From: Tachypleus tridentatus
Lineage: Eukaryota; Arthropoda; Merostomata; Xiphosura; Limulidae
DNA length: 64,000 nt
Assembly: GCF_004210375.1 (NCBI RefSeq)
Contig: NC_134833.1
Coordinates: 45,936,782-46,000,781 of the forward strand
Direction: 5' to 3'
Shown here: positions 22,647-35,000 of the stretch, piece by piece
Position numbering within the stretch: position 1 is the stretch's first letter
Layout: each line of letters starts with the position of its first letter
Made by a program: the position numbers and the translations under genes
Notes under the pieces: generated by a model
Told to the model about the DNA's origin: nothing
What the model saw: the letters and a program-made list of their open reading frames with translations, nothing else
The model's database searches: none

Positions 22647-24269
22647 TGCTATAATGACAATTTTCCACACGTTTAGAGCCATTGTATGACAAAAAACATA
22701 CTTTACAATGTTAAACACTGTTTTTATCAAAATTTATTTGTGTAGTACTATTAAATGCATTTCTGCTACCATATATCGGTACCATATGCTAGCTTCCTTC
22801 CATATTGTTAAGACACTGCATGTGGTAGTATGACAGTTATTTCAGACTCTATATTTGGTCAGTATGTTCATTGAAGTAGAACTCTTATGATATACTCTTG
22901 GTACAAGTTTATGGGAATTCTGAAGAGTAATAAGTATTCTCACCTTCGCTCATTGAACTGTCAAAAGTTAATTCGTCAAGTTAAGTTATTTAATTGACTT
23001 CAAAACATTTAATTGCGTTTTACTCACAGTTTCATTCAGAGCCAATACTCTAAAATAATTATACCACCCATCGAGAAAAGTTAATTGTTGAACATTTTAG
23101 TCATGCTAAGAGCCACTCAATAATAAACATAAGGTAAGTCTACATATATATTCTTTACATTATGCCACAATCTAAAATATGAATGATAGTAAAACTTTAC
23201 TATAGAATGTCATGTTTGCGATAGAAAATTTGGTATCAACGTAATTATTGCTTGTTCTCCCTTATTTTCAAAAGTGAATGTTGAGCTTTGTCTGCGTGCG
23301 TAACGTTTTAAACATGGGAGAGATGAATGCTCGAATAGACACCACGGTTTGCAGTGTATATGTAAGAAGGTGTTTGTTGTTTAAAGAAATCATCCTCAGA
23401 ATACAACAATTAAAAGCGTTTTAACAATGTGTTAGTTGATTCATACTTTTAATATTTAGTATGTTTGAAGATATAAACACACGTATGCTTCTGAAAATGC
23501 CTTTATTTTTAAAAGATACACTATAGTGTATACATTAATAAAACGTAAGTCTGGTTGACAAATTATAAAAGTTTTATCAAACATTGTTTTCCACGATAAA
23601 TACTTCAAATACATTGAAAATAAAATTCAAAGGCACTTTTGTAAGTTAAACTTAAAAATACAGAAATATTGTGTAATATCACATATTATTAACGTATACT
23701 ACACAACCGACTAAGTTATGTGACCTTTTCGAAACTGCAAAACCGAAAAATATAAAACAAACAATCAAACGGGAGCAATAATTACAAAAATTTGGATTTG
23801 TTGTGCTTTGTCTTTTTTGAAGGCACTACCTACTTAGCCACCAGATGGTAGCTCTGTCGTAAAACTATCACGTGACATAGACACACACTCAAGCGTTTAC
23901 CTTTGTAGGCCAAAAATCAGAATTTAATCATTTTTGCTCAGTTAACAATATTAATAGCCATTCAGCTATATATGATAAATCAATTACAAAGCACTCTAGT
24001 TAAATGGTTTACAGTGGCATACGTATGTGCCAACAACTTCCGAGTGAAAATGGTACCCTAAGAGCCTGACAATATTGGAAGCTCAGTTACTTTTTAAACG
24101 GAGGTGGGTCCATCTTCTATAGTTACGCTTCAGAGGGGGTATATTAAATCCATTTCAGTTAAATAGCGTATTAAACACGTAATCATATATACCTTTCTAT
24201 TTTAAATAGAATCTAACCTGATAATTTATTTTATAGTTCTGTTAGAAAATAAGAAAATAACTATTAAAT

Positions 24270-24613
24270 ATTTCATAACGCCTCTTAGATGAGCTTTCAA
24301 AGATTCTTTGCAGTGGCACATACACACACACATACTACTAAAGGGTAAAGTAATTAGGAAGGTATTATACAACAGGTGAAATTCATCCTTATTTACTTAA
24401 AACTACATATTTTAAAATATCTTTTTATAGTAATTTGTCATATTTCGTAATGCCTCTTAGATGAGCTTTCAAAGATTCTCTGTAGTCGCAAACACACACA
24501 CATACTACTAAAGGGTAAAGTGATTAGAAAGGTATTATACAACAAGCGCAATTCGTCCTTACTTACTTAGAACTACGTATTTTAAAATTTTCTATTTATA
24601 CTGATTTGTACAG
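24270..24613. repeat. 172-bp direct tandem duplication
   Basis: Copy A (24270-24441) and copy B (24442-24613) share CCTCTTAGATGAGCTTTCAA, a short (CA)n run, and CATACTACTAAAGGGTAAAG at a constant 172-bp offset. Roughly one base in ten differs, so it is not recent. Confidence 0.8.
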
Positions 24614-25706
24614 GATAAATACTTCGATCGCTTTTATGAACAGTAATTATTGATAAATTAACTAACTCTTATAAAATTCTATGAAAATATATTGTAAATT
24701 TAACATGTTTTTAAAATATATTGTAATAATACGCTAAGCTTTAAAATAGAAACATTCATTAAAAATAAATTAATTTTCAATTGCTGAATTGAGTTAAACA
24801 ATGTTTTTCCATATATACAGCCTCAACTATAAGCGCTGTATCAGTAATTGCAGGTAAATTGCATTTGCGTTCAAGTTTCAGTCATAATTATTTATTATCT
24901 GATAATGGACACATCATAAATAGAATCACGCATCTAACAAATGTTTCTTATTACAATCAAGTTTTATCAACATATAGCGAATGCGTGAAAGTCTCTTTTT
25001 AGTGTTATATTTACACTAAATCGCTTATACAAGTTATTTTGAGAGTACAATATACTACATTTTTGACTTAAAGATGTATGTAGAGGTTTTGAAAAAATAT
25101 GTAGCATATAACTAGTAAGGCACTTCGCAATACATAGTTAAGATAAAGGCATATTTTTGTGCTCTAATATAATTATTTTTATATAATATAAATTACGAAA
25201 ATATCGAGGTGCAAGAATACCAATGTTTTATAATACTAGTATTTGTAAAACTTTAAACTCTTATTATTCTAAAACTTTCGTCACGGCACATTTCAATAAC
25301 AAAATATAATAATGTTAAATATATAAAGAGGGAAAAAAGGAGATCTTATGAAACATTCCTGATAACACAGCTATCAGACAATACCCATATGTACAGTAGT
25401 TCCTTTCTCAGTAAAGATACCAACAGTAACTACATACTTATCTTAAACTGATACCATTTAACACTACAAAACTAATGGTTTCTGAAAGAGTAAGTGACCT
25501 TTTTACTTTTCTGAAAACGAAAAATAAGATTACTGTATCTCCTTGTCAGAAAATAGGCCTGGGAAAAAACAAATAAGCGAGCTTAGGTTAAAGAATTTTC
25601 CAAAATTTAAACTAAATATATGAGAAGCTATGACTGTTGGTGAGAAGATGTTAAATGTTAAAAAAACAAAAATACACGCGATAAATTGACCAGATCACAA
25701 CTAACT

Positions 25707-26047
25707 CTATTCGTCGTCCTTTTTCTCTGGATTTAAGTCGACCATGGCGTGTAACTCCTCGGGAGTGTAGCCCAAGAGAGACTGAAGATCACACACGAAA
25801 CGGTACACGTAACGTTTTCCAGCAGTTTTATGGATAATATTTTTATCATAATAATATCTCAGGCCGCGACTGAGCTTCTCATAGTTCATTTTCGGTTTGT
25901 TTTTCCGAATGCCCCAACGTCGGGCTACTTCATCAGGATCTGTTAGTTTGAACTCCCAACCGTCACCTGTCCAGCTGATGAATCCTTGGCAAGTCTTGTC
26001 AGTCAGGAGTTCCAGTAAGAACTGCCACAGCTGGATAGGTCCACTCC
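25707..26047 (-). CDS. ETS1: ETS gene exon 7: ETS DNA-binding domain and C-terminus
   Basis: The acceptor is TAG| at 26049-26048. The exon encodes [20 protein letters not shown], then the winged helix-turn-helix with recognition helix [16 protein letters not shown]. The two helix-3 arginines (RGLR) that contact GGA are present. It ends with the family-typical [15 protein letters not shown] and a short acidic tail (EKKDDE). This is the most conserved part, nearly identical to vertebrate ETS1 over the domain. One exon encodes the whole domain. Confidence 0.97.
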
Positions 26048-29000
26048 CTACATGATAAAAATATTAAATGTTTAAAAAAAACTCCAAATGTCGCAAATGT
26101 TGAAATTTTCACACTATTTAATTACAACTACAAAAATACTGTCATCAGTTAAGAACAAAATACTGTTACGCAAGTATAGTTTTTATGGAAAGCACACACG
26201 GAGACAAATATTTTGCATAAATCAAAGTAAAAAAAAGATATTTCGAAGGCACTAAACTCAATACATTCTTCTAGATCTTCAATACATTGAATTGTTATTA
26301 CTTTTACTGTATACAAAGTATCCGGTACTGTTTTATGTATTACATGCAAGTTTGAGATTTGGTAGGATTCAGGTTTGTAAACTAATAGCATAAGTAAAAT
26401 AAAAATACTTTTTAAATAACGCTCAATTGTGTTTTCAAATGTAACAAGAGCTAGTAACAATGCTTTAGAATGCTTAGCATGTAAACCCTAAGTTCTCATT
26501 TGAGGTCAAGACTTAAAAAATAAACAAAAAATAAACTGACTGAGTAAATAGATGCTGTATTGACGTAACTATAAATGGTAAAAAATAAACAAACAAGAGA
26601 ACACTGTAACAACTTCCAAATGGCTTGATATATTGAAGAATATTAGAATAACAACAATTCACTACTGCCTACAAGTAGAAACATAGAAAATCAAACAATA
26701 AAGTTGTATGGTATAACATTCCTCACAGTAGCACAGCGATATGTCTGCGCACTTAAAACACTAGAAACCGGGTTTCTATACCCGTTGTTGGCAGAACATA
26801 GGTAACCCCTTGTGTACTTTTGTGCTTAACTTCAAACAAACAAATTGACACAACATTTTCCATTAGAGTAACTGTGTCAGAATACATAAATGTATTTAAA
26901 AAAATAATTAGAAGGTCTTAGTAAAACGTCACTGAAGGTAAAGGTATTTTATTCATCTCTTACTTAACTGTTAGTTAGGTGTAAGTAATCCTTTGGAGGT
27001 AATGTTCTGAAAATGCATAAACTTCAAGAATGAGTAGTGCGTGTAAATCGAAGCAACAGCTGAGCTACCTATTTGACAGTTTATATTCATACGTTATGCT
27101 TGAATATGGTAATATGATGAGTTTAAACAATTATTTTGTAAAATATTCAATACAAGAAACCACCACTATTAAACGTGATGATTCGGGAGGCTCGATTTAA
27201 CGCCATAAAATTTATGAATAAGTACAAAGACCCACAACTTTGTTAGAACATTTCAGTTTTGTAACAAGTTAAAACCTGATTGTGTATGTAGTTTAAGTAG
27301 TGACAATATCATTCGTGTCACTAAGAGCCAAAAAAAGGAGATTTAACAAGAGTGAAGTTACTGATAAATAATATTATTTTATAAGAGGAGAATGAATTAA
27401 GTCTTTTAAAAATGTATTAAAATTTCTATTATAATTGATGTAATTCACACATCTTTTGGCTTTTTAGGTACTATAATGTGTACTAGTTAATTAAAACATT
27501 GTTCGGTGCGAGATTAATCTAGGCCTTTCGAGTCTTGGTTTAAGTTATCAACAACACACCCGAGTAACCTGCGAGAACAGCGGCTTGAATTACTGGCTTG
27601 CTATCATCACCTCCCGTTAGAGGATTCGGTCCATGAATCTGGCCATGATTCGGATTTTGTATCTGGTTTACGTGGTTCAGTGGTAGATGGGAGTCCCGAA
27701 CTGATAGTCCTACAAAGGTGGGATGATGTTGTTGGAGAGAATTGCTCACTGGACCTGTTGGCATCACAGGATGTCCTGCTAATTCAGCGTACCAGTGATC
27801 AGCTGGGCTGTGGATGGAACTTGGAACAGTTTGAAAAGGTGGTTCGTAGTGATGTGTCACATAGCCATCAGGTGGGATCATCTCGTGGTGATACTGTACT
27901 GTAAAATGAGCAAGTTTTTAATATAGCTATACTTTCTGTACACACCCATTCATGTTATAAGTCAATTCTAATGAATGGTTATTTCATATTTAAAAACAGT
28001 GCAGAAGTCTTTTGTGTTTCCTTATACATTAAAATGGAGACCAAATGTATAGCATTACTTCAGGCAGTTTCTCTATATTTCAAACAATGCTTAATTAGTT
28101 TTTGAATTTGCATTGTTCTAATTACAATATAAGAGATTGCATAAAATCACCTTAGCATCTTTTACCATTTTTTTCTAATAACTGTTTTAATTGAGAATCA
28201 GACACAGCTGTGACTGAAATTTTTTTATACAAACATGACATTTCTGAAGGTGATCATATACGTTATATCTATAGACTGATTTAGGGTTTCAAACAATTAG
28301 GAACAGTTTTAACTAACAAGGTTTCCGCCAGGTGCTCTAGATAAGTAGGTTATTGAGAACAGAACTAATTTAAAAAGAAACACCAAGCAGTATTTGTAAT
28401 TATCAGTTTCAAACAAAGCGTCCTAGTTCCCCTCAACAGTGCAAGCATCAGTAACTACGTACACCACCTTAACCTATATAACATGTTACGTACTTTTCCT
28501 CCAGGCATCTCGTTATCCTATCGTTTTGTACTATTCTAAGAACATGTAGAATGAACTTGTAACTTTGCAAAAACTGCAACAATTATCCAAAAGACTGTGT
28601 TACAAGAGGGCAGATGAAAAAGTAGACTGATGTTGAAATTCACTGGAGAACTAGCAGCTTAAACGTTACGCGAACAACAATTTCTAAAGATAGCAATGAT
28701 TTTTAAATAGCCAGGTGTCTTCAATATATAGAAATGTTTAAAACCGTGTAAATCCCTAAAATAAATGCCATCCACACCTCTCTGTAATACAGTTCTGTTG
28801 AGCTTAACCATTGGCACACTAAATTACGTTAAAATAATTGTGATTAATAAATTTATTTTTCAGTGCCAAAACAATCTTAAAAGTACAAGGTTCGAACTGA
28901 AACTTCGTAGAACACTCCTAATATAAGCTGTATTCAATACATGCAAGAGTGAATATTAGTAAAATCAAAACCCATACACCATTCACACAAAGAAGGAAAT

Positions 29001-32000
29001 AAATAAAGAAAAATACTTATCAGCAAAATTACCTCTCGAATAACTTTTCGTACAATAAGTAGGCTGGTATTTGGTTTCTGGAAGCATGAGTGGGGTGGAC
29101 GGCGTCGAATAAAACTCCGGACTAGCGTCCAAATAGCCTTGATGAGGAGTACTGGCTTCCAATCCGTATTCTTGTGCTTCGTTATATTGTTGGTTCAAAC
29201 CCACATCCTCATGGTTCATATCATTCAAGGTGTGCATCGACTCGGTAATGTGATTGTATCCACCTATAAGAAGAAAATTAAAGTTGAATTCAAGGACATA
29301 CAATCTGATATACCCTGATAATTTAAGACTTCTTTGAGCACATAAAATTATTATAAAAAAGACTATACATTGAAAATGGAATATAGTAATTGTAAAACAT
29401 ACCTTAGCGTTTATATTACTAAACATTTATCAACATACTAGTTTCGTTCGATCCGTCAAAAAATAGCGTGTTGGAGTTTTCTCAAACACCCCGGAAGTTC
29501 CTACCCTGTTTTAACTTAGTTTTATATCACCAAATTTCCCTTTCATCATAAAGGAAAAAAAATCACACATTGAAAGCATAAAAATAATTGTAAAGTACAT
29601 TTTGTAATAACCGATAAGAGTGGTGTAAACTTAAAATGAAAAACATTAATAAAAATATGAGTACTACACACACACAAATTGCTGCTAAGAAGTAGGAGTC
29701 CAAAACCTCACTAACAAAATCTCATCATCCAAATCTTGATGCATAATACACAGCAAAAACTATAGAAGTATACCTGATTTTATAAAGTTGTCTTATTCAA
29801 GTGGCTCCATGGTAAGTGGAAAATTTCACAAATCCATCGATATTTCACACACACTATGACGTACTTTTTGTGATTATTTCATAAAAATTCAAAAATTACA
29901 GTTTGAACACCGAAGGAAAATGAAACACCTAAAAATTATGTCACAAAATGTAGACCTATAAATTAATTTCAAGTGCTATTATTACTTAAGATTAAAGGCA
30001 ATACGTTTGGGAGAAGAAAGAAAATAAGATGTTTTATCCATAAAAAGTAATAATAAAATCGAAAACTTCACGGAAGCCAAAAATTCGCCAAAAATGTCTA
30101 AATGTGTACGTTAAGCTAAGTATATTCTTGAATTAAAACATAAAACGATCTAAAAAAGTGGAATTCAAGTCAGGCATTGTGAACGTTTGAAGTATTATAT
30201 ACATACTTAAGACAATAATATCAGGTCATAGTTTTGTTGCTATGCGACACAGATGAAAAGAGCGTTACCAAAAAAAAAACAACAACTGGCTTTTATATAT
30301 ATTAGAATTTGCTAAATGTTTAAAAACTAAAGTTAAATGATCATCTACTACCGCTAAATTTTACATCAAAAATATTTTAAAGTAAAACATTTCGTAGTTT
30401 ATATGAAACAAGAGTAGTTTCTAAATATCTCAAATGAAACATACTAATAGTACTCTGGAACAGCAACATTATAAATATACAGTTCTCTTAACAGGAATGG
30501 CTATACCTGCTAAAAGTAACCTTAAGAAGAACTACGATTGTTCAAGGTAATCAAGAAGAGATAAAAATACAATATGTTCTAAATGAAAAGTTAAACAAAA
30601 AGATAATTATAATTATTGAAAAAAATATTGACTAAGCAATACAAATATATTAAATCTTACAAAGGGAGTAACGTTAACAAAGAGAAACAGCGAAGATATG
30701 TATCCTCAAATACTTCAAGGTCTGTTGGTTTACATACCATTCAATTAAGAACTGTACATACGAAGCCAGTTAACCAATCAAAGGATATGTTTTTGTTTTT
30801 GTCCTAAACTCTACTAACCTCAAAACTTTATTTCTTCAGCAAATTAACCAGCCATCAAAACTTTTACTAACAGCATAGGTTTCAATGACATCGGTTCCGA
30901 CTGGGTGAATACAATGTCAAAAGGCAGATTCTTTGGAAAGCGAAAAAGTTGCTTCACTGTTTTATTTTATTTTTTCGTTCAAGATCAATGGCCATAGCCT
31001 TAGCGGCATGTATGTGTAAGCATGAATTTTACTGAAGCAAGGAAAGATAGGAATGATATGACAACAGTCTGAGTTAACATTTGGCCTTCAGCTATAACGA
31101 TAAATTATTAACACAACATACATTTCTGTGTCTACTTCTTTAAATACGTCAAACTATAATGAAATCAAAATCGAAGTAAAGTTGATTATTTTAGGATTTT
31201 CTCTGGGTGGCGTAAGGAAATGTCAAGTTACTAGTATACAGTTATGGTTGAAAATCAGATAAAAATACGTCCTACAAAGCAAAAAGTGTGTATGAATAAA
31301 TTCTAGTCCTTCTTCAAAGAAGTGTACTTATAAGCTTAAAGATAAATTAAATATTGATATAATGAAATGAAACCATCAATCAAAGTAATGTAAAAAGCTA
31401 TAAAGTACTTGCTTTGTAACTACCTATAAACCAAAAATTCTTAAACGTCATTCCACAATAAACTGATCTTGGATAGTTTATATTTTCGAAAATAACTAAG
31501 GATAATGGATTTATTTATTTCCTGTTAGAATAAAAAAGCATTAAAAGCGAATGATATTAACTGTTGTTTTGGTAAAGTTTTTTTTATTAACGATTAATGA
31601 ATTTGTTATTAAAGGAATGGATAGACATTTGAATATATTTAATAGAACCAGAGTGTTGTGAAGCGAATTTGTTTGCTTTGTTTTCTGTTATATATGCTAA
31701 CTAAAATTACAAACAGCAAATAAGTGAAATACACGTAAGGGAAATTTACAAAGATAAATTATTTAGCAGTTTTGGTGAAAATAATTTTTATTAACGCCTA
31801 ATAAATTTGTTAGTAAAGGAATGGATAGACATTTGAATATATTTAGACAATCAGAGTGTTGTGAAGCGAATTTGCTTGCTTTATTTTCTATTACGTATGC
31901 TGCCTAAAATTACAAACAGCATGACAAGTTAAATACGACGGCTGTTCAAAAAATACGCGGACTGTTTGAATTGCGCGGCTCCAGTTGGTTCCAGGGGAAT

Positions 32001-35000
32001 CCGCTTGATGTTGCTAGGTTCGCACAGATCAGCTGATTACGACGCCGTTTCCCGATTGCAGATATCTTCTTTTGTGTATTAGCTACGCGGTTTTAAGTGA
32101 AGTGCGATTTTTTCGTTTGGTGGATTTCAGAATGAATGATCTGAAGGAGCAACGACTTGCTGTGAAATTTTGTGTTAAACTTGGAAAATCTGCAACTGAA
32201 ACTTTTACTATGCTTAACACGGCTTACGGTGATGTTGCTATGAAGCGTACGGCATGTTTCAAGTGGCATGAACGTTTTAAGGATGGTCGACAGTCCATTG
32301 AAGACAATGAGCGTCCTGGACGTCCTTCCACGTCAACTGACGTGAGTTTTTGGCCAAACACTCGATCACTGTTCTTCCCCACCCCCCTACTCACCTGACC
32401 TTGCTACTTGCGATTTTTTCTTGTTCCCCAAACTCAAAAGACCCTTGAAAGGAAGAAGATTTGAGACGATTCCAGAGATTAAGGCAAATGCGACGAAGGA
32501 GCTGGAGGACATTACAAAAGAAGCGTACCAGGACTGTTTCAACAAGTGGAAACACCGTTGGTATAAGTGTGTGCGTTGGGGAGGAGAGTATGTTGAAGGG
32601 GTCCCAGACCTATAACTTCTAGTACATTTTGTTTTATGACGTCAGTCCGCGTATTTTTTGAACAGACCTCGTACACGTAAGGGAAATTTACAAAGATAAA
32701 TTATAAGATATTGTAACTAAACAGTGGTGTAAACGTATAATACATGAATTTTAATTATCGTCTTCATATGCTTTATTTTATACGTAGTTCACGAAGTCGA
32801 AGCACTCTACTTCTAAAATTATTTTATTCTTAGCAGATTAATTCTTTAAAAATACAACTAAACGACCTTGGAAGGGTTAACATAGTAAAACTTTTATGTA
32901 ATACAATAAGTATTCATGATTGTGTTTGGATATACATATATATTAATTTAATTATCTAAAAACATCACTTAAGTTACTAGTATTTTTAACAAGGAGAATA
33001 GACGTATATGAACAATTGTTTTTGTTGTTTTTTTAATTCCGCGCAAAGCTACTTGAGGGCTATCTGCGCTAGCCGTTCCTAATTTAGCAGTGTAAGACGA
33101 GAGGGAAGATAGTTAGTAATAACCACCCATTGTCAACTTTTGAGCTACTTTTTTAAAAATGAATAGTGGGATTGACCATCACATATAACACCCCCGCTGC
33201 TGAAAGGGCGAGCATGTTTGTTGTGATAGAGATTCGAACCCGTAACCATTGGATTAGGAGTGGAGTGCCTTAACCACTTGGCCATGCCGGACCTTATTTA
33301 AACCACATCGGGCTATCTGCTGAGCCTACCAAGGGGAATCGAACACCTGATTTTTACCGTTGTAATTTCATAGACTTACCACTAGGGGTTTTCTTTGGGG
33401 CAAACTATTTATAATAAACTTCACTGATGTCAATTATGAAGAAATATTATTGAAGTTTCATTCACCAATATCTGGTGTAAAAGGAAAGAAAAACGTATAG
33501 ATGTATTTTTCGCTTCATATCTACTCAGCTGGGTTAGATTGGCTTTGGTGAAATCTCCGGATACAACCGAAACAAAACAAAAGGTAAGCATCATTTTTCT
33601 CGTCACCGCAAATTAAACGAGAAAACTCCACCAAATACAGTTGAAAAAGTGTATTATAGAAATAGCATTAATTTTCTTCTGAGATCTTGCAGTGTAGAGA
33701 CATACGATACGACGAAAAAATACAATTAAAAGGACATAGAGTAACTGAAAATACTTAAATGATTAATGTATCATGCTATTGTTTTTCAGAATACAAAAAA
33801 AAAAAACACGTTTCTCTCTTGAAGTCCGTTCATGATTGAAAGAACTTTCTGTAGCTGAGAAGCTGACAAGGGAGAAAGATATTTCAGTAGCAGGAACTGA
33901 TTGTGTTAAAGGCTTTCATTTGTTAAATGAACTGTGCAAAAGAGTTGCTCTCTAGAACAATGGTAGTGTTAAAATGCATATAGGAATTAATATTCTTAGC
34001 ATAACGTTCCAGCATTTTACTGTTTCCAGCAAATAAATGTTTTTTGTTTTTTTTTAACTTACAATACTACTGTACAATTAGCGAAGTTGATATAGAGAAA
34101 TGGAACAAATAGCGATCTATATTTAGTCTTAAATAGCGATAGATAGAACATACGGTGTGGTACAAGCTTGTAAGCAACAGTTTTGTTTTGTTTGTTTTTG
34201 GAATTTCGCACAAGCTACTCGAGGGCTATCTGTGCTAGCCGTCCCTAATTTAGCAGTGTAAGACTAGAGGGAAGGCAGCTAGTCATCACCACCCACCGCC
34301 AACTCTTGGGCTACTCTTTTACCAACGAAAGGTGGGATTGACCGTCACATTATAACGCCCCCCACGGCTGGGAGGGCGAGCATGTTTGGCGCGACTCGGG
34401 CGCGAACCCGCGACCCTCAGATTACGAAGCGCACGCCTTAACGCGCTAGGCCATGCCGGGCCTGTAAGCAACAGAAACAAGGAGGAAATCTAGAATCTGA
34501 GAGTAGTGGAGCAATTGAAAGATCAACTAAAGGATTTGTTTGTTTGTTTTTGAATTTCGCACAAAGCTACTCGAGGGCTATCTGTGCTAGCCGTCCCTAC
34601 TTTAGCAGTGTAAGACTAGAGGGAAGGCAGCTAGTCATCACCACCCACCGCCAACTCGGGCTACTTTTTACCAACGAATAGTGGGATTGACGGTCACATT
34701 ATAACGCCCCCACGGCTGGGAGGGCGAGCATGTTTGGCGCAACGAGGATGCGAACCCGCGACCCTCGGATTACGAGTCGCACGCCTTAACACGCTTAGCC
34801 ATGCCGGGCCCTCAACTAAACGAAGTGGAGGGTTTGTTTGGCTTTCACAAGGCGCGTTGTTATGCACCCTGTTATATCTAATACTTTTTCGTAACATGAT
34901 AACTTATTGTAATTTTTCATGTACTTCATGCATAGAGTTAAACGTTAACTTCAATTTTATTACAATAAAAAATTTATTTACAAGAATGTTTATTAATTTG

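Larger units (their letters stand above)
21141..25706. other. Stretch between Gypsy remnants and ETS gene
   Basis: This contains a possible weak gag/LTR-like segment at 21420-21680, a tRNA-like SINE fragment (21909-21985), a hairpin (22604-22646) and a 172-bp tandem duplication (24270-24613). The ETS 3' untranslated region should lie directly below 25707. A minus-strand AATAAA at 24896-24891 is one candidate end. No other gene is recognised. Confidence 0.4.

Noticed and set aside
26149-26460. Minus-strand 103-codon ORF in ETS intron 6
   Set aside because: It is hydrophobic, compositionally like the surrounding AT-rich DNA, lies in an intron, and has no splice sites that keep the ETS frame.
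28983-29426. A 147-codon gene on minus at 28983-29426
   Set aside because: The central part is ETS exon 5. The flanking residues come from reading into the introns on both sides of good splice sites.
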